22,693 bases of DNA from contig JAZLKZ010000006.1 in the NCBI GenBank assembly GCA_045597845.1, forward strand, positions 1 to 22,693. Direction: 5' to 3'. The notes beneath the pieces were generated by a model. It made no database searches. It saw nothing but the letters and a program-made list of their open reading frames with translations, and had not been told where the DNA came from. The first letter of the stretch is position 1; each line of letters opens with the position of its first letter. Made by a program: the position numbers and the translations under genes. Below, piece after piece: positions 7,801 to 14,979 of the stretch. The stretch is from Colimorpha sp045597845. Lineage in GTDB: Bacteria > Bacteroidota > Bacteroidia > Bacteroidales > P3.

Positions 7801-8726
7801 AAGTTCTTGTGAAGGCGGGCGCTTTCGATGGATTGGGCTCCATGCACAGGGCGCAATATTTCGCCAAAGAATCCGAGTCTGAGACTGCGCCTACATACCT
7901 GGAACGTCTGGTGCGTTGGGCTGCCAAGGAACAAGAATCGGCAGATTCGTCACAGATGAGCATTTTCGACATGGCCGAAGATGTGCAGACCGAGAGCCAT
8001 CCGCCTATTCCGCAATGTTCACCTTGGACGACAGTTGAGTTGTGCCGTCACGAAAAGGATGTGCTGGGATTCTACCTGAGCGGACATCCGTTGGATGATT
8101 ATCGATATGAGATGCGGAATTTTTCGCCAACTCCCATCGCGGCACTGTCGGATTTGACGAAATTTGTCACGACGGAAGGCAAGAGCATTGGTGAAGTACG
8201 CTTTGGCGGTATCGTTACGGATGCTCGCGTGGGCATTTCTCAAAAAAATGGAGATCCGTATGGCATCATGACAATAGAAGACTATACGGGATCGTATGAG
8301 TTGCGTCTTTTCAGGGATGATTATCAGAAATTCAAGGCCTATTTTGAGAAAGGATTGTTCTTGAATTGCCGCGGTGTGGTTGCGCAGTGGACTCATGTCG
8401 ACAAGGAAGGCAAGAAACAGACATCGCCGCCTCGACTCCGTTTGAATGACATGACCATTATGAGTGGCTTGTTTGAAAAATACAGTGGCGAGGTGTGTTT
8501 CGACATCGACTTGGAGTTTGTGGATAATGCCTTCGTCCAAAAAATCGAGGCGCTTACGGATCAGTACAAAGGAAAATGTCCGTTGGTCGCAACGGTGCAT
8601 CATGCTTTCAAGGATATTTCGCTTACGATGAAAAGCAAGAATTTTAAGGTGTCGGCAAGGGAGATGCTGTACGCATTGGAAGATGTTGAACATGTGAAAA
8701 ATATACACTTCAATGAACTCCATTAA
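4860..8726 (+). CDS. dnaE: DNA polymerase III subunit alpha
   Basis: This 1288-residue protein is the replicative polymerase catalytic subunit. Order of domains: PHP domain (about 1-290, starting HLHVHSHYSILDG), palm with the catalytic aspartates D494 and D496 in PDIDVDFDD and D667 in IKMDFLGL, fingers, a helix-hairpin-helix region, and a C-terminal OB-fold near VRFGGIVTDARVG with GIMTIEDYTGSYELRLF. It is longer than E. coli DnaE (1160) partly through a charged, coiled-coil-like insert at about residues 55-98 inside the PHP domain. The PHP positions H8, H10, D17, H42, E105, H122, C172, D249 and H251 look like the metal ligands of active PHP domains, unlike E. coli. The ATG at 4860 fits the family N-terminus. 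It heads a five-gene run. Confidence 0.98.
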   Translation: MVNFTHLHVHSHYSILDGMSKVPDLIKKCKKNGMYAMALTDHGNMYGIKDLVDTVKKENGKVKDAIAEAELVLKNDGALPEEKQKAEADIESLKGQIFKPIIGIEAYCGHTSRRNKDSRGWHLILLAKNKTGYLNLCKLSSIAFTEGYYYNPRIDHELLEQYHEGVICASACLGGEIPQKIMRGDLKGAEESVVWFKNLFGDDYYLELQRHKTDKPNAATDTFERQEEVNKVLLEFSKKYNIKVIATNDVHFVEEEHGEAHDRLICLSTGKDVADATRMHYTKQEWLKSPDEMLAAFPDIPEALENTQEIVDKVEVYSIDSDPIMPVFPIPESFGDENEYRSRITEQELFDEFTRNEKGEVVLSQEKAEAKIKKLGGYNKLYRIKFEADYLAKLTWDGAHMRYGEELSDEVKERVTFELHTIKTMGFPGYFLIVQDYIRAAREELGVSVGPGRGSAAGSVVAYCLRITDIDPLKYDLLFERFLNPDRISLPDIDVDFDDAGRGKVLDWITQKYGKEKVAHIITYGTMATKSALADVGRVEKVPLSTVNMLKGLIPEKSFPESVKDEKGKAPKVNLKNCYKYVPELKEIMESDAPEDRILQPMLTYAEELEDTNRQVGIHACGVIIGADDLTKFAPVCTIKDKDTGQDVLVTQYDGHVVETVGLIKMDFLGLKNLTIIKDALRSVKKRTGEEVDIDHIPIDDEKTYQLFSEGSTIGTFQFESPGMQKHLRELKPGVFEDLIAMNALYRPGPMDYIPDFIDRKLGRKPIEYDIPCMETYLKDTYGITVYQEQVMLLSRQLAGFTRGQSDTLRKAMGKKQIEKMNELEVLFYEGGEKNGHPHEILHKIWEDWKKFASYAFNKSHATCYSWVAYQTAYLKAHYPADYMAAVLTSGQTDITRTTQLMAECKRMGISVLPPSVNESEMNFSVNMQEQIHFGLQAISGMGEAASRCVIEEREKNGSYKDIFDFLERVDLRTVNRKNVEVLVKAGAFDGLGSMHRAQYFAKESESETAPTYLERLVRWAAKEQESADSSQMSIFDMAEDVQTESHPPIPQCSPWTTVELCRHEKDVLGFYLSGHPLDDYRYEMRNFSPTPIAALSDLTKFVTTEGKSIGEVRFGGIVTDARVGISQKNGDPYGIMTIEDYTGSYELRLFRDDYQKFKAYFEKGLFLNCRGVVAQWTHVDKEGKKQTSPPRLRLNDMTIMSGLFEKYSGEVCFDIDLEFVDNAFVQKIEALTDQYKGKCPLVATVHHAFKDISLTMKSKNFKVSAREMLYALEDVEHVKNIHFNELH

Positions 8727-9585
8727 ACTTTCTACGCCTGTAGTGCTTGAAACTGATTGGCGTTGCCGTTATGCCGACAGGTTCGTGACCATCGGCTCTT
8801 GCTTTTCCGACACTGTTGGACAGCGAATGCTCCAATGCGGAATGGACGTGATGGTGAATCCTTTTGGAACATTGTATAACCCCTCATCTATTGCGATGGG
8901 AATTTCGCGTTGTCTTGACGGAATGTGGATTGGGGAATCGGACTTGGTGACTTGCGATGGTTTTTGGCATTCGTGGTTTCATCATAGTGGTTTTTCCCGC
9001 AACACGAAAAACGAGTGCATGGAGACTTGCAACGCGAACATGAGGGCGTTTGCGGATAGATTGCGTGAAGGATGCAAACTTTTGGTGACTTTGGGAACCG
9101 CATTTGTATTTGAAAACAAAGAGATGGGCGTCGTGGTTGGTAATTGCCATAAACTTCCTGCAGACCAATTTGTCCGTAGAAGATTGTCGGTTTCGGAGAT
9201 TGTCGGAGATTGGAGCCTTTTGTTGGACAGATTGACCGCACTTGGGGTGGAAGTCTTGTTCACCGTCAGCCCGATTCGTCACTTTGCTGATGGGGCGCAT
9301 GGAAACCAACTCAGTAAAAGCACCTTGTTGTTGGCTGTTGATGAATTGATTTCCCGTTATGAGGGCTGCCGCTATTTCCCCGCTTATGAGATTGTGATGG
9401 ACGAATTGCGGGACTATCGCTTTTATGGCCGCGACATGGTGCATCCAAGTGATCTGGCGATTGATGTCGTGTGGAACCGATTCCTGCAGTCCTATCTTTC
9501 GCCGGCGGATGCCTCCCTATGTGAATCAGGCTGGAAATCCTATTGCTCGGCGCAACATCGCCGGATTATTAATTCAGGTATATAA
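8713..9585 (+). CDS. GSCFA domain protein (SGNH-hydrolase-like)
   Basis: This 290-residue protein has the defining GSCF motif at residues 28-31 (TIGSCFSDTVG), then VNPFGTLYNP, a TLGTAFVFE strand, TVSPIRHFADG, and a C-terminal RDMVHPSD that matches the Asp-x-x-His block of SGNH-type esterases. The family is related to SGNH hydrolases and its substrate is unknown. Acylated cell-envelope sugars are a guess from fold and from the neighbouring cell-wall ligase. No signal peptide is visible, so it should be cytoplasmic. Its ATG lies inside the dnaE coding end, giving a 14-base overlap, and it stops 12 bases before ddl, so co-expression with both is likely. Confidence 0.9.
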   Translation: MNSIKLSTPVVLETDWRCRYADRFVTIGSCFSDTVGQRMLQCGMDVMVNPFGTLYNPSSIAMGISRCLDGMWIGESDLVTCDGFWHSWFHHSGFSRNTKNECMETCNANMRAFADRLREGCKLLVTLGTAFVFENKEMGVVVGNCHKLPADQFVRRRLSVSEIVGDWSLLLDRLTALGVEVLFTVSPIRHFADGAHGNQLSKSTLLLAVDELISRYEGCRYFPAYEIVMDELRDYRFYGRDMVHPSDLAIDVVWNRFLQSYLSPADASLCESGWKSYCSAQHRRIINSGI

Positions 9586-9597
9586 AATAATAACATT

Positions 9598-10593
9598 ATG
9601 AAAAAAATCGCTTTGGTTATGGGCGGCTATTCGGGGGAGCATGACATCTCCATCAATAGCGGTTGTCAGGTTTACGAGGCTTTGGATAAAAGCAAGTACA
9701 ATGTCTATAAGATTGTAATAGATAGAGATGCATGGTATTGGCTGAGGGAAGATGGCCGACATCTGCCGGTGGACAAAAATGATTTTTCGGTACGGGAAAA
9801 TCGAAATGGAGTTGACGAAAAAGTGAATTTTGATTTGGCTTTTATCATCGTCCACGGAAATCCAGGTGAGAACGGTGTCTTGCAAGGCTATTTCGACATG
9901 TTGGGAATACGTTATACCACATGTGGCTTCTATACCTCTGCACTGACGTTCAATAAAGGCTACTGCAATCCTGTGGTCCGCAGTTTTGGAATTGTCAGCG
10001 TTGCAAAATCCCAGCTTTTATATAATAGAGATGCCGTGGATGTGGAGCAACTGCTGCGCGATTTCCGTTTGCCTGTGTTCGTCAAGCCTGCGTCTGGCGG
10101 AAGCAGCGTTGCGACCAATAAGGTGAAATCGCCCGAGCAGTTACTGCCCGCCATCGAGGAGGCTTTCAAAGAAGATAGGGAAGTGCTTGTCGAGGAGTTC
10201 GTCAAAGGTCGTGAGTTTGATTGCGGCGTTTTGCGTACCGCGGAAAAGAAATATGTGTTTCCTGTAACGGAAATCATCCCTACCAACGGCCACGAATTTT
10301 TCGACTTCGCAGCCAAGTACGAAGGTTTTAGCAACGAGGTTACTCCCGCCGAGGTTGATGAGTCGATTTCCGCTCAAATTCAGCGCGTCTCTTCAGAATT
10401 GTACGATTTGTTGAACTGCAAGGGTGTGGTTCGTTTCGATTATATATATGATGTTGAGAAAAGCGAACTCTTCTTCCTGGAGGTTAACACAATTCCCGGG
10501 CAAAGCGCCGAGAGCATCGTTCCGAAACAAGCCAGGGCGATGGGAATCAGTACCGCACAGCTGTACGAAATGATAGTTGAAAGCTGCTTGTAA
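9598..10593 (+). CDS. ddl: D-alanine--D-alanine ligase
   Basis: This 331-residue cytoplasmic ATP-grasp enzyme joins two D-alanines for peptidoglycan precursors. Visible features are GGYSGEHDIS with E14 (substrate-binding Glu), VHGNPGENGVLQG, FVKPASGGSSVATNK (K163 in the ATP site), VEEFVKGREFDCG, and the metal-binding set D281, E295 and N297 in RFDYIYD and FLEVNTIPGQS. AAKYEG (K240, Y241) matches the Lys-Tyr pair of D-Ala-D-Ala enzymes such as E. coli DdlB, and not the His of VanA-type D-lactate ligases, so ordinary D-Ala specificity is expected. Length is close to the family norm of 305-370. Confidence 0.97.
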   Translation: MKKIALVMGGYSGEHDISINSGCQVYEALDKSKYNVYKIVIDRDAWYWLREDGRHLPVDKNDFSVRENRNGVDEKVNFDLAFIIVHGNPGENGVLQGYFDMLGIRYTTCGFYTSALTFNKGYCNPVVRSFGIVSVAKSQLLYNRDAVDVEQLLRDFRLPVFVKPASGGSSVATNKVKSPEQLLPAIEEAFKEDREVLVEEFVKGREFDCGVLRTAEKKYVFPVTEIIPTNGHEFFDFAAKYEGFSNEVTPAEVDESISAQIQRVSSELYDLLNCKGVVRFDYIYDVEKSELFFLEVNTIPGQSAESIVPKQARAMGISTAQLYEMIVESCL

Positions 10594-10609
10594 TCGACAT
10601 TGAACCATT

Positions 10610-11047
10610 ATGTTGGCAGATTGGGGCTATTGGGGGCTGTTTTTGGGTTCGCTGTTGGCATCGACAGTCGTTCCTTTCTCCGCCGATGCCTTGATTGTGG
10701 GAATGCTCTTGGCTGGAGGCAAGCCTTGGCTTTGCTTCTTTACGGCTACGGCAGGCAACTGGTTGGGCGGATTGACAAGTTTTGGCATTGGATGGCTGGG
10801 CAAGTGGGAATGGCTGGAACGCTGGTTCCATGTCAAGAGAGAGACGCTTGAAAAGCAGAAATCCAAAATCGACCGCTGGGGGGTATGGTTGGCTTTGCTG
10901 ACGTGGTTGCCTTTTGTGGGAGATGTTTTTGCCGTAGGTTTGGGATTTTATAGATTGACACCTTGGAAATGCGCTCTTTTCATGTTGGTAGGCAAGGCTG
11001 CCCGGTTTTTGGCTTGGATGTTGATTTTCGGAACGCCAGTTGCGTGA
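10610..11047 (+). CDS. YqaA-type small DedA-like membrane protein
   Basis: This 145-residue integral membrane protein has about four hydrophobic segments (residues 7-32, 40-63, 88-112 and 119-140). It has the SADALIVGMLLAG and WLPFVGDVFAVGLGFYR segments typical of the YqaA branch of the DedA/VTT superfamily. Some DedA proteins flip lipid carriers such as undecaprenyl phosphate, but for YqaA the role is unproven. Position after ddl would fit a cell-envelope job; this is inference. It starts 16 bases after ddl and ends 13 bases before the helicase start. Confidence 0.87.
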   Translation: MLADWGYWGLFLGSLLASTVVPFSADALIVGMLLAGGKPWLCFFTATAGNWLGGLTSFGIGWLGKWEWLERWFHVKRETLEKQKSKIDRWGVWLALLTWLPFVGDVFAVGLGFYRLTPWKCALFMLVGKAARFLAWMLIFGTPVA

Positions 11048-11060
11048 TAATAAGAATGCT

Positions 11061-13229
11061 ATGCAGGTAAATGCACAAATAGAACTCGCAGATCGATATC
11101 TGAGAGAAACGGGAGTCTCTGTTTTCCTGACAGGTAAGGCTGGTACGGGAAAGACTACTTTTTTGCGTCATGTGGTAGAATCCGTCAACAAGCGACTTGT
11201 CGTTGTGGCACCTACAGGAGTTGCCGCTGTCAATGCGGGCGGCGTCACCATTCATTCGTTTTTCCAGTTGCCGTTCTGTCCTTATCTGCCCGATGTAAAG
11301 GAATTGGTCACGGAGTATCAGATGCCGGAGCAGCGCAAGCAATTGCGTCGCAACAAGGCGGATGTGATTCGGACTTTGGATTTGCTTATCATCGACGAAA
11401 TCTCTATGGTGCGTGCCGATCTGTTGGATGCGGTTGATGCTGTTTTGCGTCGCTATCGTCGCAACAACCGTCCTTTTGGAGGCGTGCAACTGCTTATGAT
11501 CGGCGACGTGCAGCAGCTGCCACCCGTCGTGTCCGACGCCGAACGCCCCTATTTGGAACAGGTGTATCCTTCGCCTTTCTTTTTTCATAGCAAGGCCTTG
11601 CAGAAACTCAACTATACCACTATTGAATTGCAAACCGTCTATCGACAGCAAGATGCGAATTTCTTGACGTTGCTGAACAAAATTCGCGATAACCAGTTTG
11701 ACGAGGCTACGCTTTCGGCTTTAAACCAGCGCGTTGTGCAATCGGAATTGCCTTCCCGCTCGCTTTTCGGACGGCGAAAGAAACAGCCGAAACCTATTCG
11801 ACTTGTGACTCATAACAATCAGGCGGATTCCATCAATCAACGAGAACTGGATCAGTTGAAATCCAAATTGTTTACCTACAAGGCTGATGTGTCTGGTTCG
11901 TTTCCGGATGCCTCCGCACCGGCCGAACAAGATCTGCAGTTGAAAGTGGGTGCGCAAGTAATGTTTGTGAAAAATGATTCTTCGGGGAACCATCGTTATT
12001 ATAATGGGAAAATAGGTACGGTGACGGGGTTGGAAATGAAAGATGGCGATCCGGAGATTACGGTTACAGACGAGGCTGGCGAATCGGTCATAGTTCAGCG
12101 TGAAAAATGGGAGAATGTCCGTTATGAGATTGATGCCACTGACAATCAAATCAAACCTAAGGTGGATGGGACATTTACGCAATATCCTTTGCGGTTGGCG
12201 TGGGCGGTGACTATCCACAAGGCTCAGGGGCTGACTTTCGATCGTGTTGAAGTGGATGCCGCTTCGGCGTTCGCCTATGGGCAAGTGTATGTGGCGTTGA
12301 GCCGTTGCCGTTCGTTGGAAGGACTGACGTTGACTACTCCGATTACAAGTCGTTGCGCTTTTAATAACGCTGATGTTTCTTCGTTTGTAGATGGATTCCC
12401 GTCGGAGTCCGTTGTCGATTCGCAGTTTGAGGGTTGTCGCAAGCAGTATTTTTATGATTTGCTTTTCGAACTTTTTGATTTTGGCGCTTTGCATTATTTG
12501 ATGGATCGACTTGAACGGCTGTTTGCGGCGAAACTTAAAAACATCTATCCATCTCAATGTCAAAAAGTTGAAGATCAGATGCACGTGGTCGATTCCCTGA
12601 CTTCGGTTACGGAACGGTTCCACCGTCAGTTGCGCTCCATCGAAGAGTCGATGTTGCCAGATAGGATAGGGAAGGGTGCTTCATATTACATTTCCCAACT
12701 TGAATCGTTGAAAAAGGAGATGGAACCTTTGTCGGATTTGACCATCGACAATAAAGAAGTCGCGAAGGATTATTCGGATTATGTATCTCAATTGAACGAG
12801 ATTGTTGGATTGAAGTTGTATTGTCTTGACAATGTCCGAAAAAACGGGTTCTCAATCATATCTTATCAAAAATCTAAGGTGGATTGTCTTTTGCAGTCGC
12901 AAAAATCCCAACGTCGCGAAAATCCAAAGTCAAAGAAGTCTTCTTATGAGGGTGTTCCCAATTCCGATTTGGTGAAATTGTTGGTGCAATGGCGCAAAAA
13001 TGAGGCAGAAGAACGCAACTTCCCGGCTTATTGCATTTTGCAACAAAAGGCTCTGCTGGGCATTGCCGAAAAAATGCCTCGAAGCATGAAAGAGTTGAAG
13101 TCTATTTCTGGCGTGGGAAAGGTTGTTTGCCAGCAATATGGGGAAGCAATCCTCTCAATCGTTGCAGATTATATTGAGGATAATGGATTGGATTATAGAT
13201 TGTTTGGAAAAGAGAGCGGCAAGTCGTAG
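11061..13229 (+). CDS. Pif1-like SF1 helicase with C-terminal HRDC domain
   Basis: This 722-residue protein is a predicted 5'-3' DNA helicase. The N-terminal part has Walker A GKAGTGKTT (residues 25-33), APTGVAAVNAGG, TIHSFF, Walker B LLIIDEISM (D112, E113) and GDVQQLPP (148-155). Later motifs include WAVTIHKAQGLTFD and VYVALSRCRS, the standard SF1B Pif1/RecD2 set. Residues about 634-710 are an HRDC-type nucleic-acid-binding domain (SISGVGKVVCQQYG). The middle (about 460-620) is not assigned. I chose the ATG at 11061: the longer frame begins with a TTG inside the previous gene. It is the last gene of the run, followed by a terminator. A role in replication-fork or G-quadruplex processing is inferred from the family. 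Confidence 0.93.
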   Translation: MQVNAQIELADRYLRETGVSVFLTGKAGTGKTTFLRHVVESVNKRLVVVAPTGVAAVNAGGVTIHSFFQLPFCPYLPDVKELVTEYQMPEQRKQLRRNKADVIRTLDLLIIDEISMVRADLLDAVDAVLRRYRRNNRPFGGVQLLMIGDVQQLPPVVSDAERPYLEQVYPSPFFFHSKALQKLNYTTIELQTVYRQQDANFLTLLNKIRDNQFDEATLSALNQRVVQSELPSRSLFGRRKKQPKPIRLVTHNNQADSINQRELDQLKSKLFTYKADVSGSFPDASAPAEQDLQLKVGAQVMFVKNDSSGNHRYYNGKIGTVTGLEMKDGDPEITVTDEAGESVIVQREKWENVRYEIDATDNQIKPKVDGTFTQYPLRLAWAVTIHKAQGLTFDRVEVDAASAFAYGQVYVALSRCRSLEGLTLTTPITSRCAFNNADVSSFVDGFPSESVVDSQFEGCRKQYFYDLLFELFDFGALHYLMDRLERLFAAKLKNIYPSQCQKVEDQMHVVDSLTSVTERFHRQLRSIEESMLPDRIGKGASYYISQLESLKKEMEPLSDLTIDNKEVAKDYSDYVSQLNEIVGLKLYCLDNVRKNGFSIISYQKSKVDCLLQSQKSQRRENPKSKKSSYEGVPNSDLVKLLVQWRKNEAEERNFPAYCILQQKALLGIAEKMPRSMKELKSISGVGKVVCQQYGEAILSIVADYIEDNGLDYRLFGKESGKS

Positions 13230-13287
13230 TTTCGGCGATTTTGAAAGCAAGCATTGGCTCCCGCAACTCTTTTTAATAAAAGAAAAT

Positions 13288-13321
13288 AAAAAAAAGAAAC
13301 CCGTTGAGGTTTCTTTTTTTT
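13288..13321. terminator. Bidirectional intrinsic terminator between helicase gene and tRNA-Cys
   Basis: GAAACC (13296-13301) pairs with GGTTTC (13308-13313) around a 6-base loop. Eight T follow on the plus strand (13314-13321) and eight A precede (13288-13295), giving a T-run on the minus strand. It can therefore end both the helicase transcript and the convergent tRNA, whose 3' end is 4 bases away. Confidence 0.88.
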
Positions 13322-13325
13322 ATGA

Positions 13326-13395
13326 GGTCGCTTCCGGATTTGAACCGGAGTAGCAGGTTTTGCAGACCTGTGCCTAGCCCCTCGGCCAAACGACC
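13326..13395 (-). tRNA. tRNA-Cys (anticodon GCA)
   Basis: Read on the minus strand, the acceptor arm GGTCGTT pairs with AGCGACC with one G-T pair. The anticodon stem CAGGT/ACCTG holds loop CTGCAAA with anticodon GCA. The T arm is TCCGG/CCGGA with TTCAAAT loop, and a short D arm GCC/GGC is present. Length is 70 bases and CCA is not encoded. It has its own promoter and terminator, so it is a single-gene unit. Confidence 0.96.
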
Positions 13396-13415
13396 TTTTG
13401 CCTTAAAAGCGGTTG

Positions 13416-13446
13416 CAAAATTACGAAGAATTTTGCAATTGGCAAA
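13416..13446 (-). promoter_or_regulatory. Promoter of tRNA-Cys
   Basis: On the minus strand TTTG (13443-13446) is followed after exactly 19 bases by TAATTTTG (13416-13423). This is a full match to the Bacteroidota -33/-7 consensus. The tRNA 5' end is 20 bases downstream of the -7 box. Confidence 0.85.
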
Positions 13447-13458
13447 ATTTTATTTTTG

Positions 13459-14247
13459 TCAGCCGTAAACTTTGACCTCAATTCCTTTTCTACGAATGAT
13501 TTCTGCATACTGCTCCAATTCGGAAGCGGGAATTTTGCGAAGCGCTTTTTCCGGCGTGGCGCGGTCTAAGGCATACAACATAACGTATCGAGGCTGTATT
13601 TTTTGAAGAATTTCCGTATAAGGCTCAAATTCAGATGGAATGATGTTGCTGATGACTTCGCCTTCGCAAGTTCCGTCGAACAATAATGTCTGAATGATAC
13701 CTTGACTTCCAAATCTTATGAGATTCTTGATCAGGTCGTCCCAGGAACACCCTTCGGGATGGTTGCCTGTTTCGCGGTTGCGGTTGATGAGTTGGCGCAT
13801 CCGTTCCGTCCCCGAGTCGAGTTTGAGAATGGGATTGTCTAGTTTTTTGATGGCGGCGAAAATCTCAGGTCGTGTCAGTTGGGTGGCGTTTGTCAGTAGA
13901 GTGGTGGTGGCGTTGGGGTAGTATCGGTCGCGCATCTCGCAGACAAGGTCCACCATTGCGGGAAATTCGGGATATAGCGTTGGCTCTCCATTGCCTGCGA
14001 AAGTTAGCGAGTCCACGGGCTTGCCTTCGTTGCGGAGTTTCTGGAGCCGTTGCTCCAACAAAGTGCGCATTTCGTCGGGAGTTGCATATACCATTTCCTG
14101 CTGTTCGGTTTCCTTGTTCCATCCGCATTCGCAGTAGATGCAATCGTACGAACAGTGTTTGTGTTTGAGCGGAAGTAGGTTGACCCCGAGTGAGTTGCCG
14201 AGTCTGCGGCTGTGAATGGGTCCTACAATACTATTTTCAAAAAGCAT
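13459..14247 (-). CDS. Radical SAM protein of the COG0731/TYW1-like type
   Basis: This 262-residue protein carries the radical-SAM iron-sulfur motif CSYDCIYC (C-x3-C-x2-C, about residues 31-38). Around it are GPIHSRRLGNSLGVNLLP and SLTFAGNGEPTLYPEF, the SAM-binding GGE-like strand. These are hallmarks of the COG0731 group related to wyosine-synthesis enzymes. Bacteria lack wyosine, so the substrate is unknown. I chose the ATG at 14247: longer in-frame starts would translate through the terminator hairpin of the upstream gene and add 32 residues unlike the family. No matching -7 box was found between that terminator and the start. It ends just upstream of the tRNA-Cys promoter. Confidence 0.9.
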   Translation of the reverse strand: MLFENSIVGPIHSRRLGNSLGVNLLPLKHKHCSYDCIYCECGWNKETEQQEMVYATPDEMRTLLEQRLQKLRNEGKPVDSLTFAGNGEPTLYPEFPAMVDLVCEMRDRYYPNATTTLLTNATQLTRPEIFAAIKKLDNPILKLDSGTERMRQLINRNRETGNHPEGCSWDDLIKNLIRFGSQGIIQTLLFDGTCEGEVISNIIPSEFEPYTEILQKIQPRYVMLYALDRATPEKALRKIPASELEQYAEIIRRKGIEVKVYG

Positions 14248-14256
14248 ATTAATGTG

Positions 14257-14291
14257 AAAAAAAAGAAAGTGGAACTGTGTTTCAGTTCCAC
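14257..14291 (-). terminator. Intrinsic terminator of the small membrane protein gene
   Basis: On the minus strand a perfect 9-bp stem, GTGGAACTG (14283-14291) with CAGTTCCAC (14269-14277), has a 5-base loop. It is followed by a T-rich run (TTTCTTTTTTTT, 14268-14257). It begins 23 bases after the stop of the membrane protein gene and its T-run ends about 10 bases before the radical SAM start codon. Confidence 0.9.
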
Positions 14292-14314
14292 GTGAATTTA
14301 AATGCGTGGATTGA

Positions 14315-14806
14315 TTATATTGATGCGGCAACGGCAACGCCAATGATGATGGCAGCGATGATTATCAATAAGCAAAGTGCCAGGCATACGATGGTGTAGA
14401 TTCCCATGAATTTCCAGTAGGATTTGCAATTCTTCAGAAATTCAACAACATGGAAGTTGCTATGGAGAGCAACAGCTTGACGTGCTGCGCTGGATGCCCT
14501 AAACATATATCTTACGGGAAAAACCATGATGCCAGCGATTATGATGTATAATACACCAATGATGATGTAAATAAAGGATGGCATCTCTTCGGTGTTGTAC
14601 ATTGACATAAAGGACGAACAACACATGCAAAAGATTCCTGCCAGCACCATAAATACAATACCAATAGTTGACAAGATTGCCAGAAAACATAGCCATTTCC
14701 CAGTTTCTTTGACGTAGGCTTTGCTTTGCTCGTACAATTCGTTTTGTGCTCCATTTTGAAGATTGACTTGTTCTTCAGGATTGCTGATAATGTTGTTTTC
14801 TTCCAT
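14315..14806 (-). CDS. Small three-helix membrane protein (DUF5362-like)
   Basis: This 163-residue protein has a polar N-terminus of about 36 residues and three strong hydrophobic segments (about 38-62, 77-98 and 133-161). A basic, amphipathic stretch lies between the second and third (FRASSAARQAVALHSNFHVVEFLKN is its region, residues 102-126). The layout resembles the DUF5362 family common in Bacteroidota, with no known function. There is no signal-peptide cleavage site or catalytic motif. It has its own promoter, overlapping that of nadB, and its own terminator, so it is probably a single-gene unit. The name rests on general resemblance. Confidence 0.8.
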   Translation of the reverse strand: MEENNIISNPEEQVNLQNGAQNELYEQSKAYVKETGKWLCFLAILSTIGIVFMVLAGIFCMCCSSFMSMYNTEEMPSFIYIIIGVLYIIIAGIMVFPVRYMFRASSAARQAVALHSNFHVVEFLKNCKSYWKFMGIYTIVCLALCLLIIIAAIIIGVAVAASI

Positions 14807-14928
14807 GATTGATTGTATTATTGGTGATTAGTAATGTGAATTTTTGCTTGTTGCGTATGTTGACGAAGTCGTGGCTCTCAGGCAAAACTGCGAAGACTCG
14901 ACTTGTGAACAAATGTCTTTTGTTTTTT

Positions 14929-14963
14929 TTTGGCAAAGTTACGAAAAAAAACGTGTATCTTTG
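14929..14963 (+). promoter_or_regulatory. Promoter of nadB
   Basis: TATCTTTG (14956-14963) matches the -7 consensus exactly. TTTG (14929-14932) lies 23 bases upstream, slightly long for a -33 box. The nadB ATG is only 16 bases after the -7 box, implying a very short leader. Confidence 0.75.
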
Positions 14964-14967
14964 CAAA
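14934..14967 (-). promoter_or_regulatory. Promoter of the small membrane protein gene, interlocked with the nadB promoter
   Basis: On the minus strand TAACTTTG (14934-14941) matches the -7 consensus and TTTG (14964-14967) lies 22 bases upstream. The leader to the start at 14806 is about 120 bases. Its -33 box directly abuts the nadB -7 box. Confidence 0.6.
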
Positions 14968-14979
14968 AAATAGTAAAAA

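Noticed and set aside
11040..11060. Longer helicase reading frame starting with TTG inside the YqaA-type gene.
   Set aside because: The ATG at 11061 is closer to the conserved N-terminus and avoids the overlap; the seven extra residues show no family match.
14248..14343. N-terminal extension of the radical SAM protein by 32 residues.
   Set aside because: It would be encoded by the terminator hairpin and the 3' end of the neighbouring gene, and conserved sequence begins at the ATG at 14247.
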